The notes under the pieces were generated by a model that did no database searches, was not told the DNA's origin, and saw only the letters and a list, made by a program, of their open reading frames with translations. From Pinirhizobacter soli (lineage in GTDB: Bacteria > Pseudomonadota > Gammaproteobacteria > Xanthomonadales > Rhodanobacteraceae), in assembly GCF_015905305.1 (NCBI RefSeq), contig NZ_JADZLQ010000002.1:1-64000 (forward strand): a stretch of DNA of 64,000 nucleotides, read 5' to 3'. A program made the position numbers and the translations under genes. Shown here piece after piece: positions 8,844 to 17,497 of this stretch; within the stretch, counting starts at the first letter, position 1; every line of letters starts with the position of its first letter.

Positions 8844-8845
8844 GT
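8410..8845. repeat. Direct repeat, right copy (partner 1-436)
   Basis: This is the second copy of the 436-bp repeat, same orientation, about 96 percent identical by eye. Homology ends at 8845, just upstream of the start codon. Recombination between the two copies would delete the RHS gene, its putative immunity genes and the 484-aa secreted protein as one 8.4-kb unit. Confidence 0.9.
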
Positions 8846-9000
8846 GCTGCTCCGGGTCATTGCCGGAGGGAGTGCTATGGGCCGAGATCTTAGCCTACGG
8901 CGCCGTCAGCGCAGGATTGAGGATCGTTCGATGGGATGTGTAGGGCAACTTTGAGAATATTCGTATGGAGTGGACGCGTGGAAATCGGGATTATGCGCGG

Positions 9001-9127
9001 GTTGCCGGGAGAGCCTGGCAACCGGGTGTAGAAAACCCGTCAATCGGACCGGCCCCGCAGTCGCTTACCTGCGGGGCCGGTAGGTTCCACGCCATTATGG
9101 CGGGCGACCAGGCGGGCTTATGCCCGG
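9001..9127. other. Cluster of five stem-loops, possible structured RNA
   Basis: Five adjacent inverted repeats fill this stretch: GTTGCC/GGCAAC (9001-9022), GGGT/ACCC (about 9024-9037), a perfect 12-bp stem CCGGCCCCGCAG/CTGCGGGGCCGG with an 8-base loop (9049-9080), CGCCA/TGGCG with loop TTA (9090-9102) and CGGGC/GCCCG with loop TTAT (9113-9126). It lies in a 637-bp stretch (8844-9480) without a convincing gene. A reading frame crosses the hairpins (8965-9246, plus strand) but its composition looks driven by the palindromes. Such density of stems suggests a folded RNA or a phage-type control region; I cannot name a family. Confidence 0.45.
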
Positions 9128-9206
9128 CCGTTCGATTGCGGTTTTTCTACCCTGGCTCGCCCGCCACCCTACCCTTTCAAACGGGACCGGGCGACGAGCC
9201 ACGGTG

Positions 9207-9304
9207 GCGAATGAACGTACTCGGCGACATGGAGCAGTCTGGTTGACCGTTATTCCAGTGGCGGAAGACCAGGCTAGGGTGTAAATGCCGAGGCGTTCAT
9301 TCGC
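9207..9304. repeat. Long imperfect inverted repeat
   Basis: GCGAATGAACG at 9207-9217 is the exact reverse complement of CGTTCATTCGC at 9294-9304. Inside these arms CTCGGC (9220-9225) pairs with GCCGAG (9287-9292), and CTGGT/ACCAG pairs further in. It continues the hairpin cluster at 9001-9127, so the whole 300 bp could fold as one RNA. Confidence 0.5.
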
Positions 9305-9480
9305 CTGATCCGTTTGGGGCACGCGAGATCGTTCTCTCAAGGCGGCAATTCAAGACGCCTGGAGCCCTTCCAGGGAAACCAACCCCTCTTGCCACACCTT
9401 CGTTCTATTCTGAGAACCACCCTCAGCAACTTGCCAACTGTTAACAATGGAGGAGTGCCATCCATGGCGCTGATAACCTG

Positions 9481-9798
9481 TTACTGGCGCGAAGTCCCGC
9501 CAGTGCATTGATACTCCTTTACCACCTCCCACGTAGCGCACCCCATGCCGCCGGTTTGCTCGCAGTGTTGCTGAGAACCCCCAAAAGCTTCTGCACTCTG
9601 ATATCCCCATGCCGCGCATCGTTGCGTCGCTGTGTTCAATGCTTGAGCTTCGCTCAACTGCGGCTTCTCAAACTGCCCATATTCGAACGCTAGGCGCACA
9701 ACACCATCCGCCCTACTGCCCCCGACAGGGGTCCAAACCTTCTGCGTGGCGCATCCCGCCAATGTTGATACGCATAGGACAAATATGACGCTTTTCAT
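9481..9798 (-). CDS. YecR-like lipoprotein
   Basis: This 105-aa protein begins MKSVIFVLCVSTLAGCATQK, a lipoprotein signal with the lipobox LAGC, so it should be anchored by a lipidated Cys16. The body carries the pattern of the YecR family: GGSRADGVVRLAFEYG, then FEKP, QALNTATQRCAAWGY, AEAFGG and a C-terminal VVKEYQC. The pairs of cysteines probably form disulfides in the periplasm. The ATG at 9798 has a strong ribosome binding site (AGGGGGAGATTC). In enterobacteria yecR is expressed with flagellar genes, but its function is unknown and no flagellar gene is nearby; here it sits alone within the accessory region. Confidence 0.8.
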   Translation of the reverse strand: MKSVIFVLCVSTLAGCATQKVWTPVGGSRADGVVRLAFEYGQFEKPQLSEAQALNTATQRCAAWGYQSAEAFGGSQQHCEQTGGMGCATWEVVKEYQCTGGTSRQ

Positions 9799-9984
9799 GA
9801 ATCTCCCCCTGTGTGAAATAACTCAATCAACTCACCATTAGTTCCCTGCCGTAAAACCTCCATTTTCACCCTCTATCGAAAACTCGATAACGCTCAGATG
9901 CGAAATCTCCCTTATGGAACTGATTCAACAAGCTAATAGTCGTGGAGCGGGAGGCCAGGGTTGGCATCTATGGCTACCTCGCAT

Positions 9985-12225
9985 TCAGACCGGCTCGGCA
10001 ATCTGCACCGTAGGAGCATCACCTCCAGCTTGCTCTTCAGTGATGCCCATCATCATTCGGTAGTGCTGCCCCTGCCCTGCCCGCTCGAAAATCAGCTTAA
10101 ATACGTAGAGGTAAGTTTCAACGGCAACTGCATTGACGGTCATGTACACATCATCAGGCACACCGTGTGATCCGTCATGGGTCCAGGACACCAGCGATAA
10201 ACAAACCTGAAGCTCCCGGCCCGAGAACTTCGATTGAAGCTTGTCAAGGTTAAGGCCGCCCAGGATACGGAAATAAGACTCAAGGATTCTCCGTAGCGTG
10301 TTCTGAATACTTGACTCGACGTTCACTGGATGGCGAACGTCGTGCCATAGAAGTTCATACGAGGATTTGACGGGATTGTCAGGCTGACGCTCAACTACCG
10401 AACGCTCGTTACGCTTGCGAACCATCCAGAAGGCTACTTTGTTGCTCGCATCCACCTTGAATGTCACTTCCTTGTGGAAATAGACATTGTGGGTCAGAAC
10501 GAACAGCTGCCGGACTATCCCGCTCTGGCTCCGCACCTCATCGGCTAGTGTGCGCACTAGAGTCGAAACCACAAACAAGACATCACTATCAAGGCTCGAA
10601 ACGGGGTCATCAATCACCACTACCCGTTGATCACCCACGCCTGACTCAGTGTTGCTGCCCTTCATGAGGTGATAGAAATAGAGGAAGGTGATGAAGGTTC
10701 GCTCGCCTTCGCTGAGGGTATCGGTTGCGTCATCTCCGTTGGTTCGGAGAAGACGATACTCGCTACCGCCCGATTCGCCGAGCTTGAAGCCCGTGAAATT
10801 GAAGTCCGTCAGCGTCTGATTAATGGCAGGAATTGACGGCCTCGTGCTGGTAACCTCCCGCTCCAGGGTCCGGATGTCAGCCTGCAGCGTAGCAATGGAA
10901 GATTTGTCATTGTCCACTTGTGCCCGGAGCGACTGGATAGCCTTCTCCAATCCGGGTGCATGGCGGTCAAACTCTTCAAAAAAGCCCTTGCACCCCACAT
11001 CAAGCATGTACCGCCAGACCTCGCCCACAAGGATGATCTTCTGGTTCTCTCTGTCGGCTAGCAGGCGATTGTGCTCATCAACGCGGGTATTGACCACGTC
11101 GATAGCAAGCGCAATCTCCCCGAGTACATCACCGACGCGTTCAAGGGTCACCGGCGCGCTTGGCTCGGCCCGCTTCTGTACGAGCCTCGTCCGGTTGATG
11201 GCGACCAAGGAGTCAAATAATTCCAGCTGTTTGGTGACGTAGGGCCTGTCTAGCATCTCACCACTTTGGGCCAGGGCCGTCTCGACCTGGCGCCTTGTTG
11301 CCTCAACCACTTGCTCATAGGCCTGGATTACCGTCTCGATGGTCGCGATACCTTCGACGAAGGAGCGGTCAAAATAAGCTTCCAGATCTGCCTTGAGCGA
11401 GGACGGGATGACTTGCTGGCAAAACGGGCACTTCGGATCGCTCAAGTCGAGGAATCTACGACCCTGGGCCACCCAGTCGGAGTTTTGGAGATGATTGATG
11501 AGAGCCGCAATATCAACGTCACTGCGGCCAAGAACACGCTTTGCTAGGACGGGTGAATCTCCGGCCCGGTCAACGGCCTCCACATCAACCATCCCTAGTC
11601 TAGGAAGGGCCACGGGCGCAGGCCCAAAGAGAGTTATGGCCTTCGAGACCAGGTCCGCCTCCGTGAGCAAAAGGGACCGGTTGCCCTCCCGGTCTCGGAG
11701 CAACCGATCGACAAATCGCTCCTTGTTGTTGCGCACCCCCTCAAAAGCATCCTTGAACCGACCCTCGTTTTCGCGCATAACCTCAAAGGAACGATCACGC
11801 AACCGGATCCGAGCCGCCTCCAGCTCACCGACCTTGCCGCCTTTCCCATCCTCCCCCTGCAACGTTCTGGTGTGCTGAATGAGATCAGCCTGCGCGCCTT
11901 CCAGCGCACCGCGCGTGGCCCGCAATTGGTCCTGTACCTCAATGGTTGCCTTGCCCAGGGTGAAGATGCCTTTAACTGTCGATGAGCGGAAATTGGCTTC
12001 CACGAAGGCGCGGTTGTACGCAAGCACTTGAAGGGGCGAAGGGGTTGTCCAGCTCAGTGCACACCCATCGAAAGGGGGCGCGCATCCACTGGCGAGCAGC
12101 GATCCCAGCGTGGATTTCCCCACGCCATTGCCACCAAAGATGTAGTTGCAAGCGGGGACGTCCGCCAGCGTGCACCCAACAGCGGGATAAGTCGCTACAT
12201 TTGCGACGCGGATGGTCTTGAACAT
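9985..12225 (-). CDS. AAA_13-type ATPase, SMC/RloC-like, possible defence protein
   Basis: I start at the ATG at 12225 (MFKTIRVANVATYP), preceded by AGGGGGCGGTGACC, giving 746 aa. Residues 31-39 are a Walker A motif (GGNGVGKST). A long coiled-coil insert (about 95-470) carries a CPFC pair at 266-269, like the zinc-hook cysteines of RloC and Rad50. The ABC signature (LSEGE, about 504-508), Walker B (RVVVIDDPVSSLD, about 534-546) and H-loop (VLTHN, about 576-580) follow. The C-terminal 150 residues contain TLRRILESYFRILGG and SWTHDGSHGV, as in stand-alone AAA_13 proteins rather than the PrrC nuclease, and I see no RX4-6H HEPN motif. The family includes anticodon-nuclease defence ATPases. The gene stands alone, with about 480 bp free upstream. 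Confidence 0.75.
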   Translation of the reverse strand: MFKTIRVANVATYPAVGCTLADVPACNYIFGGNGVGKSTLGSLLASGCAPPFDGCALSWTTPSPLQVLAYNRAFVEANFRSSTVKGIFTLGKATIEVQDQLRATRGALEGAQADLIQHTRTLQGEDGKGGKVGELEAARIRLRDRSFEVMRENEGRFKDAFEGVRNNKERFVDRLLRDREGNRSLLLTEADLVSKAITLFGPAPVALPRLGMVDVEAVDRAGDSPVLAKRVLGRSDVDIAALINHLQNSDWVAQGRRFLDLSDPKCPFCQQVIPSSLKADLEAYFDRSFVEGIATIETVIQAYEQVVEATRRQVETALAQSGEMLDRPYVTKQLELFDSLVAINRTRLVQKRAEPSAPVTLERVGDVLGEIALAIDVVNTRVDEHNRLLADRENQKIILVGEVWRYMLDVGCKGFFEEFDRHAPGLEKAIQSLRAQVDNDKSSIATLQADIRTLEREVTSTRPSIPAINQTLTDFNFTGFKLGESGGSEYRLLRTNGDDATDTLSEGERTFITFLYFYHLMKGSNTESGVGDQRVVVIDDPVSSLDSDVLFVVSTLVRTLADEVRSQSGIVRQLFVLTHNVYFHKEVTFKVDASNKVAFWMVRKRNERSVVERQPDNPVKSSYELLWHDVRHPVNVESSIQNTLRRILESYFRILGGLNLDKLQSKFSGRELQVCLSLVSWTHDGSHGVPDDVYMTVNAVAVETYLYVFKLIFERAGQGQHYRMMMGITEEQAGGDAPTVQIAEPV

Positions 12226-12705
12226 GGTCACCGCCCCCTGGTCGGCGGCCACATCATGGACAGGTACAGATGTACGGGCAAGCGTGAAAATCAAACTTGC
12301 CGAATATGCATAGGGCCAGCTGTGAGCGAGAGGGCGATGGCGCCTGCATAGATACAAGGACAAGGCAGCTCAGCACCGTGTCATGGATGGATGCCGAGTC
12401 CATTGCCTCCGACACCGCACTAGGCGGCGCGCTTTGGTGCCGTGGGCCATTATTTACATCCAACCAGCTGAGCCGAGGTGTATGCCGCTCTGGCCGTGAA
12501 ATTGAACGCCCACGCCATCCGTTCAGCGCCAGGAATGGCCGAGCATAAGACAAGAATAAGTATCAACGTTGATCAAATAGCAACGCGCATCTTGCTGCGT
12601 GAACCGTCCGCGGCGAACTAAACGCTCCACTCTCCTGAGTTGTCAAAACGACAACCAACTGATCCTGGCCGACGTTCAGTAAGAAGCCGCGTCATAGATC
12701 AGTCA
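12226..12705. other. Gene-free stretch between the ATPase gene and the small-gene cluster
   Basis: I find no convincing gene here on either strand; short frames crossing it lack ribosome binding sites and family-like sequence. The only clear structure is a small hairpin, GTTGTC-AAAAC-GACAAC, at 12639-12655. The promoter of the ATPase gene should lie in its left part. Confidence 0.4.
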
Positions 12706-13050
12706 TTACTTTGAAAGCGACTCCAGCCATCCCGCAAACCTCTCGCAAGTATCCTTTGAAACCATTTCACGGGTGATCTCTCCGGCTGCTACACGACCGT
12801 GAAAGCAGAGAGCCAGCATCGGCCTGGACAGACGCGCAATCTTCACCGCGTGAGACACCGATTTGTCAGGGAAGATGGCCAACCCCGGCGAAACCAGAGC
12901 CGCGAAGTCTTCGCGCCCGAACGCACCTTCGATACCCGGACAATCTTTAAAAAGCAAGATTCGCCGTTGCTTGTCCTCATCGCTGAACATCCATTTCTTT
13001 GCAATATCGCGAGATACTTTTCGACCTTTTTCGTCATCGTCGAACGCCAT
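12706..13050 (-). CDS. Small soluble hypothetical protein
   Basis: This 114-aa frame starts at an ATG immediately after the TAA of the gene upstream (TTTTAAATGGCG at 13046-13053), so it is the last of a tightly coupled set. The product is charged at its N-terminus (MAFDDDEKGRKVSRDIAKKW), has no signal peptide or membrane helix, and resembles no family that I know. The words FGREDFAALVSPGLAIFPDKS suggest a globular domain. Its coupling to two membrane-protein genes suggests they work together. Confidence 0.5.
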   Translation of the reverse strand: MAFDDDEKGRKVSRDIAKKWMFSDEDKQRRILLFKDCPGIEGAFGREDFAALVSPGLAIFPDKSVSHAVKIARLSRPMLALCFHGRVAAGEITREMVSKDTCERFAGWLESLSK

Positions 13051-13308
13051 TTAAAAGTCCAATCGCCAAGCCACGAACAGGTCCGCAATGGTTTTTACAT
13101 TGTCTGCGCTGGTAATGAGGCGAACGGTCCATGGTGCGAATGCGTAAGCCAATGCGCCCGTTAGACAAATGATGCCGACATCCCAATCGGGAAAGTGATA
13201 AGTCAGCGCACCCCAGAGCAACCAGCCCATCCCCAGGCAAAAAAACAAAAAGCTTCCAAGGCCGGAGAACTTCAGCCAGCTCCCCGCGAAGATCAAATCC
13301 TGGACCAA
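13051..13308 (-). CDS. Small membrane protein
   Basis: This 85-aa product has two or three hydrophobic segments (LGSFLFFCLGMGWLLWGALTY and VGIICLTGALAYAFAP). The preceding gene stops at 13315-13317 in the same frame (TGA GGG AGG TTG), so the only nearby starts are TTG at 13308 and TTG a few codons later, the latter better spaced from AGGGAGG. Translation most likely reinitiates after the upstream gene. The family is not recognised. Confidence 0.45.
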   Translation of the reverse strand: MVQDLIFAGSWLKFSGLGSFLFFCLGMGWLLWGALTYHFPDWDVGIICLTGALAYAFAPWTVRLITSADNVKTIADLFVAWRLDF

Positions 13309-13314
13309 CCTCCC

Positions 13315-13701
13315 TCATACGCGGTCCGCCTTCCCGGATTTGATAGGCGGAAGCCGTCTACTCAAGTAGTAGTTCGCGCACAGGACACCAGTAATCATGA
13401 CAAATATCGAAAAGTTTATTACTCGTGTGGGCATGGGCGGCGAGAGTTCCGGTTCATACGATGGCAATAGGCCGAATCCCAGAAAAAATGTTGCCACGCC
13501 CGCAAGTGCCGCGCTTAGTTTGATCGCGAGGCTGCGCATCTGAAGATGCCCGTACGCCAATGGCAGCGCAACCAGAACCAGGATGACTGCGAAGACTCTA
13601 GAATGATCTCCCTGGATCAGCATCCATACCGCTCGCACGGCCACGACGATGTAAACCACTGCGATCAATCGATTTAACCACGGCAACAGGCGCGTAACCA
13701 T
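13315..13701 (-). CDS. Small multi-pass membrane protein
   Basis: The 128-aa product starts at the ATG at 13701 (MVTRLLPWLNRL), with AGGGGG about 7 bases upstream; the ATG overlaps the TAA of the preceding frame (TAATG). Four hydrophobic segments are visible (LIAVVYIVVAVRAVWMLI, VFAVILVLVALPLAYG, KLSAALAGVATFFLGFGLL, FSIFVMITGVLCANYYL), with a short polar C-terminus. It is an inner-membrane protein of unknown role inside a run of four coupled genes. I cannot name a family. Confidence 0.55.
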   Translation of the reverse strand: MVTRLLPWLNRLIAVVYIVVAVRAVWMLIQGDHSRVFAVILVLVALPLAYGHLQMRSLAIKLSAALAGVATFFLGFGLLPSYEPELSPPMPTRVINFSIFVMITGVLCANYYLSRRLPPIKSGKADRV

Positions 13702-13901
13702 TAGCAATTCCCCCTGTTTTTTGCGCAATTACAGCTCGGCGTCCCGCCAAACAAACCATCATTAGCACCCTCAATACCGGCCTCCAGTTCATCAGGCGTC
13801 ACCGGGCTCCCTCGATAGGGCGAAGCTCCAAACGGCCATTGACCGCCGCCGGCGTTCGCGTAGAACTTAGTCGTATGGTATCCGACGGTTGCGGCAACCA
13901 T
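13701..13901 (-). CDS. Short Gly-rich protein, possibly the tail of a broken gene
   Basis: The 66-aa frame (MVAATVGYHTTKFYANAGGG...) ends CNCAKNRGNC and its TAA overlaps the ATG of the next gene, which argues that it is translated. The frame is open for a further 36 codons upstream but contains no other start codon there, so either translation begins at 13901 (GGGGACCT precedes it) or this is the remaining 3' part of a longer gene whose 5' half was lost or frameshifted. No family is recognised. Confidence 0.35.
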   Translation of the reverse strand: MVAATVGYHTTKFYANAGGGQWPFGASPYRGSPVTPDELEAGIEGANDGLFGGTPSCNCAKNRGNC

Positions 13902-14292
13902 AGGTCCCCATTGATAAGCATTAGCGGCAGCACCACGGGATTCGATTTGCGATTTGCATCTGCGACCCGCTTGGTGTTTTCCCTTTGTATACTTCTTACG
14001 TCGTGGAAATTACGCACCATGCCTGTTTTTCATCTGCAGCATAGATGTCACCGCATAGGCCAACGGCCAAATCGTAATTTCTTGCCGGCATTTCCGCAGC
14101 ATCGGCGCACGATGATGCGCTCAAAGCAAGCGACGCATAAATTGCGACTCTTTCTTGGGTTCTCGTAATCAGGTTACGTGTAGGGAAAATCCTACAAAAA
14201 AGCAGGATGTACCTCACAGGATTCGAAACAGATGGGTGCGAAAGTAAAAGGGAGAATCCCTTTCCAACTTTTTCATTTGAAGTGAGAAAACC
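13902..14292. other. Gene-poor stretch, possible gene remnant
   Basis: No complete gene is visible. Two minus-strand frames give protein-like stretches that do not join: one ends LAVGLCGDIYAADEKQAW shortly before a stop near 13996, and the other continues the 13701-13901 frame upstream to a stop near 14010. This could be a frameshifted gene. A 7-bp hairpin AAAGGGA-GAA-TCCCTTT lies at 14247-14263, just before the tailspike-like gene. Confidence 0.3.
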
Positions 14293-15882
14293 ATGGCCTA
14301 CTTGACGGTAGTAGACAACGTCTCTGCAATGCTGGCGCTCTCCCACGCGAACGTGGCGTCAGGCGTACAAACAATGGGTTATTACTCGCCCGGTGACGGT
14401 GGCGACGGCGTTTATCGAATGGATCTTTCGGATACAACCTCGCCGAGCGACGGCGTTTTGGTGCAGGTGGCCACCGATGGCACTCGCTACAAACTTGAGC
14501 CGACCAATGGGGTCGTCAACGTTCGCCAAGGCGGGGCTCGAGGGAATTCGAACGGAACGCCTGGAAATGGTGCTGACGACACAGCGAGAATCCAGGCAAC
14601 GGTGACTGCGGTGGGTCATGGGGCAATGTACGTGCCAGCGGGGATCTATAGAACGACGTCGGTCATCAATGTGGGCGCTGCCACGAAGATTTATGGTGAC
14701 GGCTACACGGTCAACAGAACTGGAAATCAGACCGCGCCTAACACTATAGGTAGCGGCTCCTGGTTCTATTTTGACCATACGGGTATAGGCTTTTACCTCA
14801 CAACGACATTCGCAGGCGGTCTTTTTCGAGGTATCGCCACGTTGAGAAACCAACCACTCAACCTCGTTGCTGGCTGGACGCCCACTGCTAACGACTTTGA
14901 CTTCCTTCAGAATCCAAGTACGCCAGAGTGGTCTTGGGAGGATGTCATGGTCCTCAACCCTACAAAGGGTTTCTCCCTTGCCAGTCGCCCTCGCTTGCAG
15001 AATGTCAGGGGCCAGCCGTTCCAGATTGGTGTATATGTCGACCAATCCACAGATACGGGTAGATTCGAGTCGATACATTTTTGGCCCTACTGGGCCGACA
15101 ATGCTGCGGTAGAGAACTACCAGATGCACAATCTGGCGCTCTATCAGTTTCTCCGGGCAGACAACCATACTTTGCTAAATTGTTTCGGGATCTTTGCCTG
15201 TTGGGGGGTGCGAATCTCAAACGGAGCAACAGGCACGGTGAGCAAGTTGCGCATCACAAGCTGTGATTTTGATTCAGTGGGATACGCGATCATTGTGGAG
15301 ACGGCAGCAAACGCTGCGACGTTGCAAATTGACAACGTCTCGGTTCAGGGCGATCTCAACAATCAAACATTCGGATTTGGGCTGTACGTGCAATCGAGCA
15401 ATTGCCGCGTCATGGCATCTGTTTTTAATGCCGTTTACTGCCATCAAGGCGTGGTGCGCTGCGAAGGATCCGGGAACCACATTCAAATCGGCAACATAGA
15501 GGGGATCGACTGGGATGTCGCCGCGGCAGGATTTGCTGGCATTGACATAGCTTCCGGCAACGTGTGCTCCGTTGGAACGTATTACCTCACGACAAAGTAC
15601 AACGCCACCACGAACTATCTCACAGGGCCAATCCAGGTGTACCTCGGTTCGTCAGCTACGACGGGTACGACGGACGCGAACGGGATCATTAACATTCCTC
15701 ATGGACTCAGGGCGCGACCATCAGTAGCCCATATCGAGCCAGTATCCGATTCCGCGATGGTGACCATTGTCACCGCGACGTCGAATACGACTGTATCCGT
15801 TAAGTTCCGGCAAAGCGGGAACGCAGCTCCTTATGTAAATACGCCCATCGCTTTCCAAGTCTCCTATCACAACACGATCTGA
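14293..15882 (+). CDS. Phage tailspike-like beta-helix protein
   Basis: The 529-aa protein begins MAYLTVVDNVSAMLALS and has no signal peptide. Residues 1-75 resemble the head-binding part of tail proteins (TMGYYSPGDGGDGVYRMD). A right-handed beta-helix of the pectate-lyase-3 type follows (NGADDTARIQATV, GHGAMYVPAGIYRTTSVINV, IYGDGYT). The last 70 residues look like a tail-fibre end domain (DANGIINIPHGLRARPS). Such proteins bind or cut surface polysaccharide for a phage or tailocin. No other phage gene is present and GC is lower than in the flanking core, so this is probably a remnant of a phage inserted at the adjacent tRNA-Ser. The ribosome binding site is weak (GAAGTGAG). Confidence 0.7.
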   Translation: MAYLTVVDNVSAMLALSHANVASGVQTMGYYSPGDGGDGVYRMDLSDTTSPSDGVLVQVATDGTRYKLEPTNGVVNVRQGGARGNSNGTPGNGADDTARIQATVTAVGHGAMYVPAGIYRTTSVINVGAATKIYGDGYTVNRTGNQTAPNTIGSGSWFYFDHTGIGFYLTTTFAGGLFRGIATLRNQPLNLVAGWTPTANDFDFLQNPSTPEWSWEDVMVLNPTKGFSLASRPRLQNVRGQPFQIGVYVDQSTDTGRFESIHFWPYWADNAAVENYQMHNLALYQFLRADNHTLLNCFGIFACWGVRISNGATGTVSKLRITSCDFDSVGYAIIVETAANAATLQIDNVSVQGDLNNQTFGFGLYVQSSNCRVMASVFNAVYCHQGVVRCEGSGNHIQIGNIEGIDWDVAAAGFAGIDIASGNVCSVGTYYLTTKYNATTNYLTGPIQVYLGSSATTGTTDANGIINIPHGLRARPSVAHIEPVSDSAMVTIVTATSNTTVSVKFRQSGNAAPYVNTPIAFQVSYHNTI

Positions 15883-15942
15883 TGCCAGTAAAAAAAGCGT
15901 GTTTGAGTTCGGGCATCAAACGGTGCCCAAGCTGGGATAAAT

Positions 15943-15972
15943 AAAAAAGGCATCCGTTAGGATGCCTTTTTT
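15943..15972. terminator. Bidirectional rho-independent terminator
   Basis: A perfect 7-bp stem GGCATCC/GGATGCC with loop GTTA (15949-15966) is preceded by six A and followed by six T. It can end transcription of the tailspike-like gene on the plus strand and of the tRNA-Ser transcript on the minus strand. Confidence 0.85.
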
Positions 15973-15979
15973 CAATATT

Positions 15980-16069
15980 TGGCGGAGAGAGTGGGATTCG
16001 AACCCACGGTAGGCTTACACCTACGGCAGTTTTCAAGACTGCTGCCTTAAACCACTCGGCCATCTCTCC
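15980..16069 (-). tRNA. tRNA-Ser(UGA)
   Basis: Read on the minus strand, the 90-base gene folds as a class II tRNA: acceptor GGAGAGA/TCTCTCC, discriminator G and an encoded CCA, D arm ATGGCCGAGTGGTT, anticodon stem-loop CAGTCTTGAAAACTG with anticodon TGA, a long variable arm, and T arm GTGGGTTCGAATCCCAC. Its 3' end points to the accessory region (bases 1-15,980), the usual side for integrating elements. It is followed by the terminator at 15943-15972, and serS lies 75 bp upstream on the same strand. Confidence 0.95.
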
Positions 16070-16144
16070 GTTGTTTTTCCAGCCAGGCGCATTGCACGCC
16101 TGGGTCTTGCCGAACCATTGTACCGTGCCCTACGCCCTCTTGCC

Positions 16145-17437
<1,293 letters not shown>

Positions 17438-17497
17438 TCAAATCAACAGGTTGGCCGGGGATTATGCTGGTCCCGTGGGCGCACTGGCAATGCGCGG

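Noticed and set aside
8965-9246. 93-codon plus-strand frame through the hairpin cluster
   Set aside because: The composition follows the palindromes and there is no good ribosome binding site; I treat the region as structured non-coding DNA. Phage Ash-like proteins were considered but could not be supported.
15800-16063. 87-codon minus-strand frame beginning MAEWFKAAVLKTAVG
   Set aside because: It is the translation of the tRNA-Ser gene, a familiar false gene.
16083-16103. Hairpin CCAGGCG/CGCCTGG between serS and tRNA-Ser
   Set aside because: It has no T run on the minus strand, so it is not a terminator of serS.
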